Source: Alphaproteobacteria bacterium (lineage in GTDB: Bacteria > Pseudomonadota > Alphaproteobacteria > Sphingomonadales > Rhodothalassiaceae). From it: a DNA stretch of 5,390 nucleotides. Location of the stretch: positions 1 through 5,390 of the forward strand of contig RFIU01000040.1 of NCBI GenBank assembly GCA_003695555.1, in the 5' to 3' direction. The translations under genes and the position numbers were made by a program. Below, piece by piece: positions 1 to 5,390 of this stretch. Each line of letters starts with the position of its first letter. Position 1 is the stretch's first letter. The notes beneath the pieces were generated by a model. That model was not told the DNA's origin, made no database searches, and saw nothing but the letters and a program-made list of their open reading frames with translations.

Positions 1-1
1 A

Positions 2-514
2 AGGCGGTCCCGCCTGCTGCTGATCGGCGAAGGGCCGCAGCACACCGCCGTGCGCCGGCGCGCGGCCGCCCTCGGCATCGCGAAGGCGGTGCTGATGCCG
101 GGGAGCGTGCCCCACGCCGAACTGCCGAACTGGACCGCGCGTTTCGATATCGCCGTCGTGCCGGACATTGCCGACTATGCCTCTCCGATGAAGCTGTTCG
201 AATACTGGGCAAGCGGGGCGGCGGTGGTCGCGGCGGCTACCGAGCCGATCCGCGAACTGATGCCCGAGGGATATGATGGAGAGGCAGCGGTGCTGATCCC
301 GCCGGCGGACCGTAAGGCGCTGGGGAATGCGCTTGCCGGGCTGATAGCCGATGAACGGCGCAGACGGCAAATCGCCGAATGCGGCCGACGGCTGATCGAA
401 AAGGAATACAACTGGGACCACCATGCCCGCCGCCTTCTCGCCCGTTTGGTGGCGCAAATGCCATCGGTGGCGCAGACAGACGAGGGAGCGGCCATGATGG
501 TAAAGAAGCAATGA
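2..514 (+). CDS. Glycosyltransferase, GT4-like (GT-B fold), C-terminal part
   Basis: This is the C-terminal 170 residues of a glycosyltransferase. The reading frame is open from the first full codon at position 2, so the true start lies before the window. Counting from that codon, LLLIGEGP (5-12) looks like the strand and turn opening the donor-binding Rossmann domain of GT-B enzymes. GSVPHAELPNW (34-44) and FDIAVVP (48-54) follow. YASPMKLFEYWASG (59-72) then matches the GT4 segment holding the second Glu of the E-x7-E motif that contacts the nucleotide-sugar. The first acidic position of that motif is Tyr59 here, a variant I believe occurs in the 'SPxKLFEY' branch. The C-terminus is helical and charged, as usual. 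Family membership is well supported. The sugar, the acceptor and the pathway (surface polysaccharide is likely) are inference, because the acceptor-binding domain is outside the window. Confidence 0.88.
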   Translation, partial: RRSRLLLIGEGPQHTAVRRRAAALGIAKAVLMPGSVPHAELPNWTARFDIAVVPDIADYASPMKLFEYWASGAAVVAAATEPIRELMPEGYDGEAAVLIPPADRKALGNALAGLIADERRRRQIAECGRRLIEKEYNWDHHARRLLARLVAQMPSVAQTDEGAAMMVKKQ

Positions 515-545
515 TGAACCACCAAGAAGCGAAGGTTTTTCGGTC

Positions 546-576
546 CGCGGCCTGAAGGGTCTTGACCCCGGCCGCG
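546..576 (+). other. GC-rich stem-loop after the glycosyltransferase gene
   Basis: CGCGGCC (546-552) is perfectly complementary to GGCCGCG (570-576). Inside it, GGGT (557-560) pairs with ACCC (565-568) around a CTTG loop, a sequence known to form stable tetraloops. The hairpin lies 32 bases after the glycosyltransferase stop. It could end or attenuate transcription. However, no T run follows it (CCCGAAC comes next), and the only T run, at 536-540, lies before it. It is therefore not a canonical intrinsic terminator in either direction. Confidence 0.45.
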
Positions 577-619
577 CCCGAACGCCACAAGACGATCGAA
601 GACTGGGCAATAAACCCGC

Positions 620-627
620 GGGGAGAG
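620..627 (+). promoter_or_regulatory. Ribosome binding site deciding the start at 634
   Basis: GGGGAGAG contains the Shine-Dalgarno core GGAG (622-625), eight bases before the ATG at 634. A TTG at 562 in the same frame would make the protein 24 residues longer, but that TTG sits inside the hairpin at 546-576. A start there would also put extra charged residues before the signal peptide. The ATG is much better supported. Confidence 0.7.
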
Positions 628-633
628 CAGGCA

Positions 634-1257
634 ATGCCTGACGAAGCGCAAAGGCGGACAAGGGTTCGCACAGGGCAGGGACGCAGGGAACTTGCCGCGT
701 TTTTTCCATCGGTGGGCAGTGTGGTGCTGCTTGCCCTCGCCTGCTGCACCCCGGCGAAGGCCGGCCCCGCGGACCCTGAGCTCGCGGCCTGCGCGCGGAT
801 CGCAGCGCCGAGCGAACGCCTTGCCTGTTACGACAACCTGGCTCGGGCACGTGGAATGGCGGTCGCGAAGTCGCCGAGGAATGCCGGCAGCACGGGCGCA
901 ATGGCTTCGCAGGGCAGGCACGCACGCCAGTCTCAAGAGGATACGCCGCGGCGCAAGAGAGGAACGGCTTCCACCGAAGAAAAGACGGCGGGCGAGGGGG
1001 ATGATTTCGGCCTTCCCCCGAAGCCGAGCGTCAGCCACGAAGATGCCACGCGCGAATTCGTTATCGCCCGGGTGCGCAAGAACCCGTATGGCGAAATGAT
1101 CTTCGAGATGGAAAACGGCCAGGTCTGGAAACAGATCGTCGCCACCGGCCTGCCGCCGATCCGCCCTGGCACCAAGGCGCGCGTGCGCCGGGGCAAGCTG
1201 GGCGGTTTCCTGATGAAGGTGAAGGGGCGCACGATCCGGGTCAAGCGCGTGCGATGA
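634..1257 (+). CDS. Exported protein of unknown function with RLACYD motif
   Basis: The protein has 207 residues. It starts with a basic n-region (to about 20), a hydrophobic core (21-38, ending LLALACC) and a likely signal peptidase I site, AKA|G at 43/44. The core's Cys37 gives only a poor lipobox, so a lipoprotein is less likely. Residues 49-67 carry C53 and C65 in a segment ending RLACYD. I recall similar short N-terminal motifs in several exported proteobacterial proteins, including some phospholipase A and type VI accessory proteins, so the motif does not define function. Residues 75-137 are a low-complexity, mostly basic and polar linker. Residues 138-207 form a compact C-terminal domain with ENGQVWKQ (160-167), a Gly/Pro turn and an Arg/Lys-rich end, predicted beta-rich. 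Small exported proteins of this pattern are familiar as 'hypothetical' in sphingomonads. The location is probably periplasmic. The stop overlaps the next gene's ATG, so the two are probably co-translated. Confidence 0.82.
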   Translation: MPDEAQRRTRVRTGQGRRELAAFFPSVGSVVLLALACCTPAKAGPADPELAACARIAAPSERLACYDNLARARGMAVAKSPRNAGSTGAMASQGRHARQSQEDTPRRKRGTASTEEKTAGEGDDFGLPPKPSVSHEDATREFVIARVRKNPYGEMIFEMENGQVWKQIVATGLPPIRPGTKARVRRGKLGGFLMKVKGRTIRVKRVR

Positions 1258-2273
1258 GTTCCACCGAGCCGCACTCGCCTGACGCCGCCCGCTCGACGAC
1301 CACCGGCGAGAGGTCGGTCTGGGCTTGGGACATCTATTGGCGGAACGATCATCTGCATGCCTGCGTACCGGTCTCCAACCCCCGCCATCTGAAGGCCCTT
1401 GAAGCTCACTGGCACACCTTCTTCGCCGGTCTTGGCGAAGAGGCGACGATCGTCGATCTGGGAACGGGTAACGGCTCGCTGGCCGTGATGGCGGCGAAGT
1501 TCGCCGCCGAGCGCGGACTGAGCGTCGAGATCCATGGCGTGGACGCGGCCGCGATCGACCCGCTGCGAAGCGTCGCTTCCGCCCGTGAATTGCTCGCAGG
1601 GATCCATTTCCACCCCCATACCCGAATCGAAGAACTGCCCTTCGAAGCCGACAGCATCGATGCGGTCTGCGGTCAGTTCGCGCTCGAATACGCCGAGCCG
1701 CATGGCGCCGTCGCCGAGATCGTGCGGGTACTGGCTAGGCAGGGTCGTTTCGGCTTTCTTCTGCATGCCCGCGCCGGCGCGCTGATGGAACGGGCGGCGA
1801 TGCATCGCGATCAGGCCCGCCACCTTCGCGCCAGCGGCATCCTCGCGCGGCTGGCCGAGGTCTTTGAGGCCATCCGAGAAGCCGGAACGGAAACGGCAGG
1901 CGCCGCCACCGGGCGCCAACGCAGCGCATGCGAATCCTTCGAGGCCGGCCTGCGCGAACAGCTTCCCTGGCTTCGCGAACAGCCGGACCCGGAGCTTCCC
2001 CTAAATTTTCTGCGTGCCGTCGAGCAGCTCTATCAGGCCGCCGGCCGTCTTGCACCGGCTGAGCGCGATCGTCTGCTGCGGGATCTCGAAACCCGACTGG
2101 CGGCACGCGAAGCCAGGGTAGCGGCGATGGTCGAGGCGGCGCTCGATGAGGCAGGCCTGCAGAGTCTGGCGGCGCTCTTCGAGTCGGCCGGGGCACGGGT
2201 GGCGGAAAGACGCCTCCTTTCACTGGGCGATGGAGGGCCGACTCTGGGTTGGTGGCTGAGCGGACAGGCATGA
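1254..2273 (+). CDS. Class I SAM-dependent methyltransferase with helical C-terminal extension
   Basis: The 339-residue protein has a Rossmann-type methyltransferase core. Motif I is IVDLGTGNG (66-74), the SAM-binding glycine loop. The acidic end of strand 2 is HGVDAA (94-99), which should bind the SAM ribose. IEELPFEADSIDAVCGQFAL (125-144) matches the motif II/III region of the Methyltransf_11/25 type, and the strand in GRFGFLLHA (164-172) follows. The N-terminal SVWAWDIYWRNDHLHAC (21-37) is aromatic-rich and may cap the active site. Residues about 175-320 are almost wholly helical and rich in Ala, Arg and Glu, longer than a minimal methyltransferase needs. They could serve for oligomerisation or partner binding. 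The substrate cannot be predicted. No signal peptide is seen, so the enzyme is cytoplasmic. The start overlaps the upstream stop as ATGA and has no clear Shine-Dalgarno sequence, which points to translational coupling with the exported protein. Confidence 0.87.
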   Translation: MSSTEPHSPDAARSTTTGERSVWAWDIYWRNDHLHACVPVSNPRHLKALEAHWHTFFAGLGEEATIVDLGTGNGSLAVMAAKFAAERGLSVEIHGVDAAAIDPLRSVASARELLAGIHFHPHTRIEELPFEADSIDAVCGQFALEYAEPHGAVAEIVRVLARQGRFGFLLHARAGALMERAAMHRDQARHLRASGILARLAEVFEAIREAGTETAGAATGRQRSACESFEAGLREQLPWLREQPDPELPLNFLRAVEQLYQAAGRLAPAERDRLLRDLETRLAAREARVAAMVEAALDEAGLQSLAALFESAGARVAERRLLSLGDGGPTLGWWLSGQA

Positions 2274-2344
2274 TCCCCACACGTCAGGCGCGATCTCTGA
2301 ATGTTGCTCAAACACCACATATGAATTTTTCTTTAAACTTGGAT

Positions 2345-2375
2345 GATGTCCGAGCGGGGGTTTCCCCTGTACATC
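2345..2375 (+). other. Imperfect stem-loop in receptor leader
   Basis: GATGT (2345-2349) can pair with ACATC (2371-2375). Nested inside, GGGG (2357-2360) pairs with CCCC (2364-2367) around TTT. The two stems are separated by an unpaired internal loop (2350-2356 and 2368-2370). The fold is possible in RNA but modest, and could be chance in GC-rich DNA. No T run follows. Confidence 0.3.
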
Positions 2376-2400
2376 CGCAATGGCCTTGGGCCATCTTACC

Positions 2401-2422
2401 GCATGCATTTTCAGGTGCATGC
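2401..2422. repeat. Inverted repeat GCATGCA-N8-TGCATGC
   Basis: Two perfect 7-base arms (2401-2407 and 2416-2422) flank an 8-base spacer, TTTTCAGG. Each arm contains the palindrome GCATGC. It could be a dimeric regulator operator or an RNA hairpin with an 8-base loop. It lies 67 bases before the receptor start, in a plausible regulatory position. No known operator consensus is recognised. Confidence 0.45.
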
Positions 2423-2426
2423 CAAC

Positions 2427-2447
2427 CCCTCCCGGCTAGCGGGAGGG
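2427..2447. repeat. REP-like GC hairpin, CCCTCCCG-GCTAG-CGGGAGGG
   Basis: Eight-base perfect arms (2427-2434 and 2440-2447) enclose a GCTAG loop, giving one of the strongest hairpins in the window. Its CTCCCG...CGGGAGG pattern with flanking CAACCC resembles short extragenic palindromic repeats that I recall being common in alphaproteobacterial genomes. There is only one copy here, so repeat status is inference. The sequence after it (AATGATAACA) has no T run, so it is a poor intrinsic terminator. The 3' arm contains a Shine-Dalgarno-like GGAGGG that would be masked when folded. Confidence 0.55.
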
Positions 2448-2448
2448 A

Positions 2449-2496
2449 ATGATAACAACCATGAGAGAACGAAGGAAGGGAGACGCCAGTGTCTGA
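2449..2496 (+). CDS. Possible 15-codon upstream ORF (leader peptide)
   Basis: ATG at 2449 opens a frame reading MITTMRERRKGDASV and stopping at TGA 2494-2496. It overlaps the first codons of the receptor gene (GTG at 2489) in another frame. A GGAGGG lies one base before the ATG, which is too close to work well for it. The same GGAGGG is 13 bases from the internal in-frame ATG at 2461, which is rather far. Stop-over-start geometry could couple translation of the receptor to this ORF. The codons show no family resemblance, and chance occurrence is quite possible. Confidence 0.2.
   Translation: MITTMRERRKGDASV
2474..2482 (+). promoter_or_regulatory. Ribosome binding site for the GTG start of the receptor
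   Basis: The purine-rich GGAAGGGAG ends six bases before GTG at 2489. An in-frame TGA at 2462-2464 rules out any longer form, and no other start codon lies between it and 2489. Starting at GTG also gives a complete signal peptide, so the non-ATG start is well supported. Confidence 0.75.
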
Positions 2497-5390
2497 CAAG
2501 GTACTGAAGTCTCGTCGTGCGCTTCTGTTGGGAAGCACGGCGACCGCCCTGGCCGGCCTCGTGCTGAGCAGTGTTACGACGACTGCCTATGCACAGGATC
2601 AGGCCGCAGGGGAGGAAGAAGAACTCGAACAGATCATCGTTACCGGTTCGCGCATCAAGCGTCCGGACCTGACGGCGCCCAGCCCGATCAGCGTGGTCGG
2701 CGCAGAGGAATTCGAGCTGACCGGCACGGTCAATGTCGAAAACCTGCTGAACGATCTGCCGCAGGTGATCCCCGGCCTGACCGGCCGTTCGAACAACCCG
2801 GGCAACGGCACCGCGACCGTCGACCTTCGTGGTCTCGGCGCATCCCGCACCCTGGTGCTGGTCAATGGTCGTCGCTATATCAAGGGCGGCCAGTCGGGTA
2901 TCGTCGACCTGAACACCATTCCGTCCTCGCTGATCAAGCGGACGGAAGTGGTGACCGGTGGCGCCTCGGCGGTCTATGGCTCTGATGCCGTCGCCGGTGT
3001 CGTCAACTTCGTCCTGAAGGACGACTTCGAAGGCTTCGAGCTGTCGGGCCAGTATGACGTCACCGACAAGGACGACGGCGACACCTGGAACATCGACGGT
3101 CTGTGGGGCGGCAATTTCGCCGATGGCAAGGGCAATGCCGTTGTCTATGCCTCCTACCTGAAGCGCAAGCCGATCATGCAGGGCGATCGTCCCTTCTCGA
3201 CCTTCGCGCTGCAGGACGGTGATCCGGCGCTCGGCACCAAGTTCGACAAGTTCGGTCTCGGCGGCAGCCTGGTTCCGGGCGGCAGCTCGGGTATCCCTGG
3301 CACCCGCGTCTTCGGCGGGCCGCTGTTCGATTCGAACGGTGACGATGTGATCGATGACAATGATTCACGGCTCGGCAAGTTCGTCGGCATGGGCGAGCCG
3401 TCGGTGTTCCGCGATCCGGAAGACCGCTTCAACTACGCGCCCGACAACTTCCTTCAGCTTCCCCAGGAACGCTGGATGATGATGGGCATGGCCAACTATG
3501 AGGTGAACGAAGGACTCGACTTCTACGTCCAGACCACCTTCGTCAACAACCGGGTCGATCAGGAGCTGGCTCCGACGCCGGCCTTCGTCGGCTCGCTCGA
3601 GGTGGACGTCGACAGCCCGTTCTTCTCGTCCAAGGCCCAGCAGGCGCTGGCGCTTGCTGACAGCCAGGAATGTGCGGAGTTCGACGAGGACACCGGTGCC
3701 TGCACCATGCTTGCGCCGACCGCGGGCGATGGTTTCGCGGTGCTGCCCTTCATCGGGCGCCGCATGGTCGAAAATGGTCCGCGGCGTGCCAAGAACGAGC
3801 GCAATGCCTATCAGTTCGTCGTCGGCGCACGCGGTGACCTCGGTGCCGTTCATGACGGACTTGCCGGCTGGTCGTACGACATCTCGTACAACTTCAACCG
3901 CATGAAGCTGGTCGAGCGGCTGGAGAACGACGTCTCCGAAACCCGCTTCCGTCAGGCGATCAAGACCGAGTTCGATGACAATGGCAATCTGGTCTGCACC
4001 GATCCTTCGGGCGGATGCGTGCCGCTCGACATCTTCGGCCCGGGCAACATCAGCCAGGAAGCCGTCGATTTCATCAATATCGGCGCCACCAACATCACCG
4101 ACATCCAGGAGCAGGTCTTCAACGCGAGCGTTACCGGCGACCTGTTCGAGTTGCCGGGCGGCACCGCGGGCGTTGCCTTCGGTTTCGAATGGCGTGACGA
4201 GTCTTCGGCCAATGTCGTGGACGAGTTCCTGGCTTCCGGCGACGTGCTCGGCTTCAATGCCGGCGAGTCGACGATCGGCAACTTCGACGTCAGCGAAGTC
4301 TTCGGCGAAATCTATCTGCCGATTCTGAGCGGCGTCACCGGCGCCGAACGGCTCGAGGTCAATGGCGCGTTCCGTTTCTCGGACTACTCGCTCGACCAGG
4401 TGGACACCGTCTGGACCTATGCCGGTGGCATCACCTATGCGCCGATCAGCGACATCACCTTCCGCGCCCAGTTCCAGCGGGCGGTGCGCGCGCCGAGCAT
4501 CATCGATCTGTTCCTCGGCCAGTCGCAGAACTTCCCGGGTGCGCAGGATCCGTGCGATGTGGACAACTTCGACGGTTCCGCCAAGGTGCGCGATCTGTGC
4601 ATCGCACAGGGTGTCCCGTCCAGTCAGGTCGGCGTCTTCCAGCAGGCCAACAGCCAGGTCGAGGCGCTGATCGGCGGCAACCCGGATCTCGAGGAAGAGC
4701 GTTCGGACACGATCACCTTCGGCGCCGTTCTCTCGCCTGAGGCGATCCCGGGCCTCAATGTCACGCTCGACTATTTCGACATCAAGGTGAAGGGTGCGAT
4801 CGGCGCGCTCAGCGCCCAGAACACCATCGACCTTTGCTTCGAGAGCGGTGACATCAACAACGAGTTCTGCCAGCTGATCACGCGGCGTCCGGACGGCAAT
4901 ATCGACATTGTCACCGCGACCAACCGCAACATCGGCACGCTTCGGGTGCGCGGCCTCGACCTGCAGGCCGACTACTCGATCGATCTGGCGGATCTCGGCC
5001 TCGGCAATGCCGGCTCGCTGGACCTGTTCTTCCTCGGCACCTGGTTCGACACCAACAAGTTCCAGCCCTTCCCGGGCGCGGACTTCGTCGAATGCGCCGG
5101 GCAGTTCGGTCTGACCTGCGGTGGCCCAACGCCGGACTATGCCTTCACCAGCCGCGCGGTGTGGCGCTACAATCGTCTGACGACGATGCTGCGCTATACT
5201 TGGATCAACAGCGTCAGCGACGATCGCATCAAGAATGATGGGGTCGATCCGGCGACGTTGGCGGTTCCGAAGATCGGTGCGGAAGGCTATGTGGACCTGA
5301 CCGTCGGCTACAATCTGACCGACAACTTCAACCTGCGCATCGGCGTGCGGAACGTCTTCGACAACAAGCCGCCGTTTGCCGGTGACACGC
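2489..5390 (+). CDS. TonB-dependent outer-membrane receptor, 3' end cut by window
   Basis: The frame is open for 967 codons and runs off the window. It encodes a gated outer-membrane beta-barrel that imports a ligand using TonB-ExbBD energy. A signal peptide with basic SRR (8-10) and a hydrophobic core leads to cleavage at AYA|QD (35/36). An acidic stretch and TonB box follow, EQIIVTGSRI (47-56). The plug domain includes VDLRGLGASRTLVLVNGRR (111-129) and VTGGASAVYGSDAVAGVVNF (155-174). No STN signalling domain precedes it, so transcriptional signalling through FecR is not expected. Barrel signatures include CTDPSGGCVPLDIFG (503-517), RAVRAPSIIDLF (664-675), NPDLEEERSDT and NIGTLRVRGLD. The last strands, IGVRNVFDNKPP, show that the protein is nearly finished, with perhaps 30-50 residues missing. 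This is the sphingomonad/caulobacter/xanthomonad style of receptor. The ligand (siderophore, oligosaccharide, peptide or other) is not predictable. Ten cysteines fall in five close pairs, and residues 281-292 resemble an EF-hand loop. The start is GTG. Confidence 0.95.
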   Translation, partial: MSDKVLKSRRALLLGSTATALAGLVLSSVTTTAYAQDQAAGEEEELEQIIVTGSRIKRPDLTAPSPISVVGAEEFELTGTVNVENLLNDLPQVIPGLTGRSNNPGNGTATVDLRGLGASRTLVLVNGRRYIKGGQSGIVDLNTIPSSLIKRTEVVTGGASAVYGSDAVAGVVNFVLKDDFEGFELSGQYDVTDKDDGDTWNIDGLWGGNFADGKGNAVVYASYLKRKPIMQGDRPFSTFALQDGDPALGTKFDKFGLGGSLVPGGSSGIPGTRVFGGPLFDSNGDDVIDDNDSRLGKFVGMGEPSVFRDPEDRFNYAPDNFLQLPQERWMMMGMANYEVNEGLDFYVQTTFVNNRVDQELAPTPAFVGSLEVDVDSPFFSSKAQQALALADSQECAEFDEDTGACTMLAPTAGDGFAVLPFIGRRMVENGPRRAKNERNAYQFVVGARGDLGAVHDGLAGWSYDISYNFNRMKLVERLENDVSETRFRQAIKTEFDDNGNLVCTDPSGGCVPLDIFGPGNISQEAVDFINIGATNITDIQEQVFNASVTGDLFELPGGTAGVAFGFEWRDESSANVVDEFLASGDVLGFNAGESTIGNFDVSEVFGEIYLPILSGVTGAERLEVNGAFRFSDYSLDQVDTVWTYAGGITYAPISDITFRAQFQRAVRAPSIIDLFLGQSQNFPGAQDPCDVDNFDGSAKVRDLCIAQGVPSSQVGVFQQANSQVEALIGGNPDLEEERSDTITFGAVLSPEAIPGLNVTLDYFDIKVKGAIGALSAQNTIDLCFESGDINNEFCQLITRRPDGNIDIVTATNRNIGTLRVRGLDLQADYSIDLADLGLGNAGSLDLFFLGTWFDTNKFQPFPGADFVECAGQFGLTCGGPTPDYAFTSRAVWRYNRLTTMLRYTWINSVSDDRIKNDGVDPATLAVPKIGAEGYVDLTVGYNLTDNFNLRIGVRNVFDNKPPFAGDT

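Larger units (their letters stand above)
2274..2488 (+). promoter_or_regulatory. Structured leader upstream of the receptor gene
   Basis: This 215-base gap separates the methyltransferase from the receptor and probably holds the receptor promoter. An AT-rich patch at 2318-2340 (ATATGAATTTTTCTTTAAAC) stands out against the GC-rich surroundings. I could not fit a convincing -35/-10 pair with normal spacing. Downstream come three inverted repeats (2345-2375, 2401-2422, 2427-2447), a short upstream ORF and the receptor's ribosome binding site. I see no cobalamin riboswitch core and no T-run terminator for the methyltransferase. Placing a promoter here is inference. Confidence 0.5.

Noticed and set aside
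511..555. 14-codon ORF starting ATGATG, overlapping the glycosyltransferase stop and ending in the hairpin
   Set aside because: The ATGA overlap and a loose direct repeat (ATGATG followed by AAGAAGC, at 494-509 and 511-530) caught my eye, but the product has no resemblance to anything, has no good ribosome binding site and is likely chance.
562..633. Upstream TTG start adding 24 residues to the exported protein
   Set aside because: The TTG is inside the stem-loop at 546-576, whereas the ATG at 634 has a good Shine-Dalgarno sequence and directly precedes a signal peptide.
175..1038. Long minus-strand frame of 287 codons across the glycosyltransferase and exported-protein genes
   Set aside because: It crosses two well-supported + strand genes and the hairpin gap, its product is low-complexity Arg/Ala/Ser/Pro, and it has no recognisable domain. 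It is typical of a high-GC shadow frame.
933..1919. Minus-strand frame of 328 codons opposite the exported protein and methyltransferase
   Set aside because: The + strand carries clear methyltransferase motifs here. The minus product has no family-like motifs and spans two opposing genes.
2304..2337. Sigma-70-like promoter built from TTGCTC and TTTAAA
   Set aside because: The spacer is 22 bases, too long, and no alternative pairing in the AT-rich patch fits better, so only a general promoter-bearing region is claimed.
2321..2452. 43-codon ORF in the leader before the receptor gene
   Set aside because: There is no ribosome binding site, and its end is simply the translated GC hairpin (PLPASGRE), a pattern often seen in false ORFs over palindromic repeats.
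2341..2488. Cobalamin or other metabolite riboswitch controlling the receptor
   Set aside because: No conserved riboswitch core such as the B12-box GCCACTG is present. The hairpins alone do not support a riboswitch call.
2510..2530. Twin-arginine signal from SRRALLL at the receptor N-terminus
   Set aside because: The motif lacks the SRRxFLK consensus residues after RR, and TonB-dependent receptors use the Sec and Bam routes. It is an ordinary basic n-region.

Overview
The window is GC-rich proteobacterial DNA. The last gene encodes a TonB-dependent receptor with the plug, barrel and loop signatures typical of Sphingomonadales and related alphaproteobacteria. A sphingomonad-like origin is therefore the best reading, but it is inferred from family resemblance and not from a marker gene. 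Everything supported lies on the + strand. The long minus-strand frames are high-GC shadows of these genes.

Layout: (1) 2-514, the C-terminal part of a GT4-like GT-B glycosyltransferase whose start lies before the window. (2) 515-633, a gap holding a strong GC-rich stem-loop. (3) 634-1257, a small exported protein of unknown function with a signal peptide, a short Cys-containing motif ending RLACYD, a basic low-complexity linker and a compact C-terminal domain. (4) 1254-2273, a class I SAM-dependent methyltransferase with a long helical C-terminal extension. It overlaps the previous gene by ATGA, so the two are probably translated as a coupled pair. (5) 2274-2488, an unusually structured leader with an AT-rich patch, several inverted repeats, a REP-like GC hairpin and a 15-codon upstream ORF. 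(6) 2489 to the window end, a TonB-dependent outer-membrane receptor. It begins at GTG and is cut by the window edge probably only some tens of codons before its stop.

How the genes might work together: the receptor would import an unidentified ligand across the outer membrane using TonB energy. The glycosyltransferase suggests surface or exopolysaccharide synthesis upstream. The exported protein and methyltransferase look like a two-gene unit, but their substrates cannot be read from sequence. No phage, transposon, CRISPR, toxin-antitoxin or RNA gene is visible, and I see no clear case for a novel multi-gene system. The points most worth checking are the receptor's five locally paired cysteines, its EF-hand-like loop, its structured leader, and the coupling of an exported protein with a methyltransferase.
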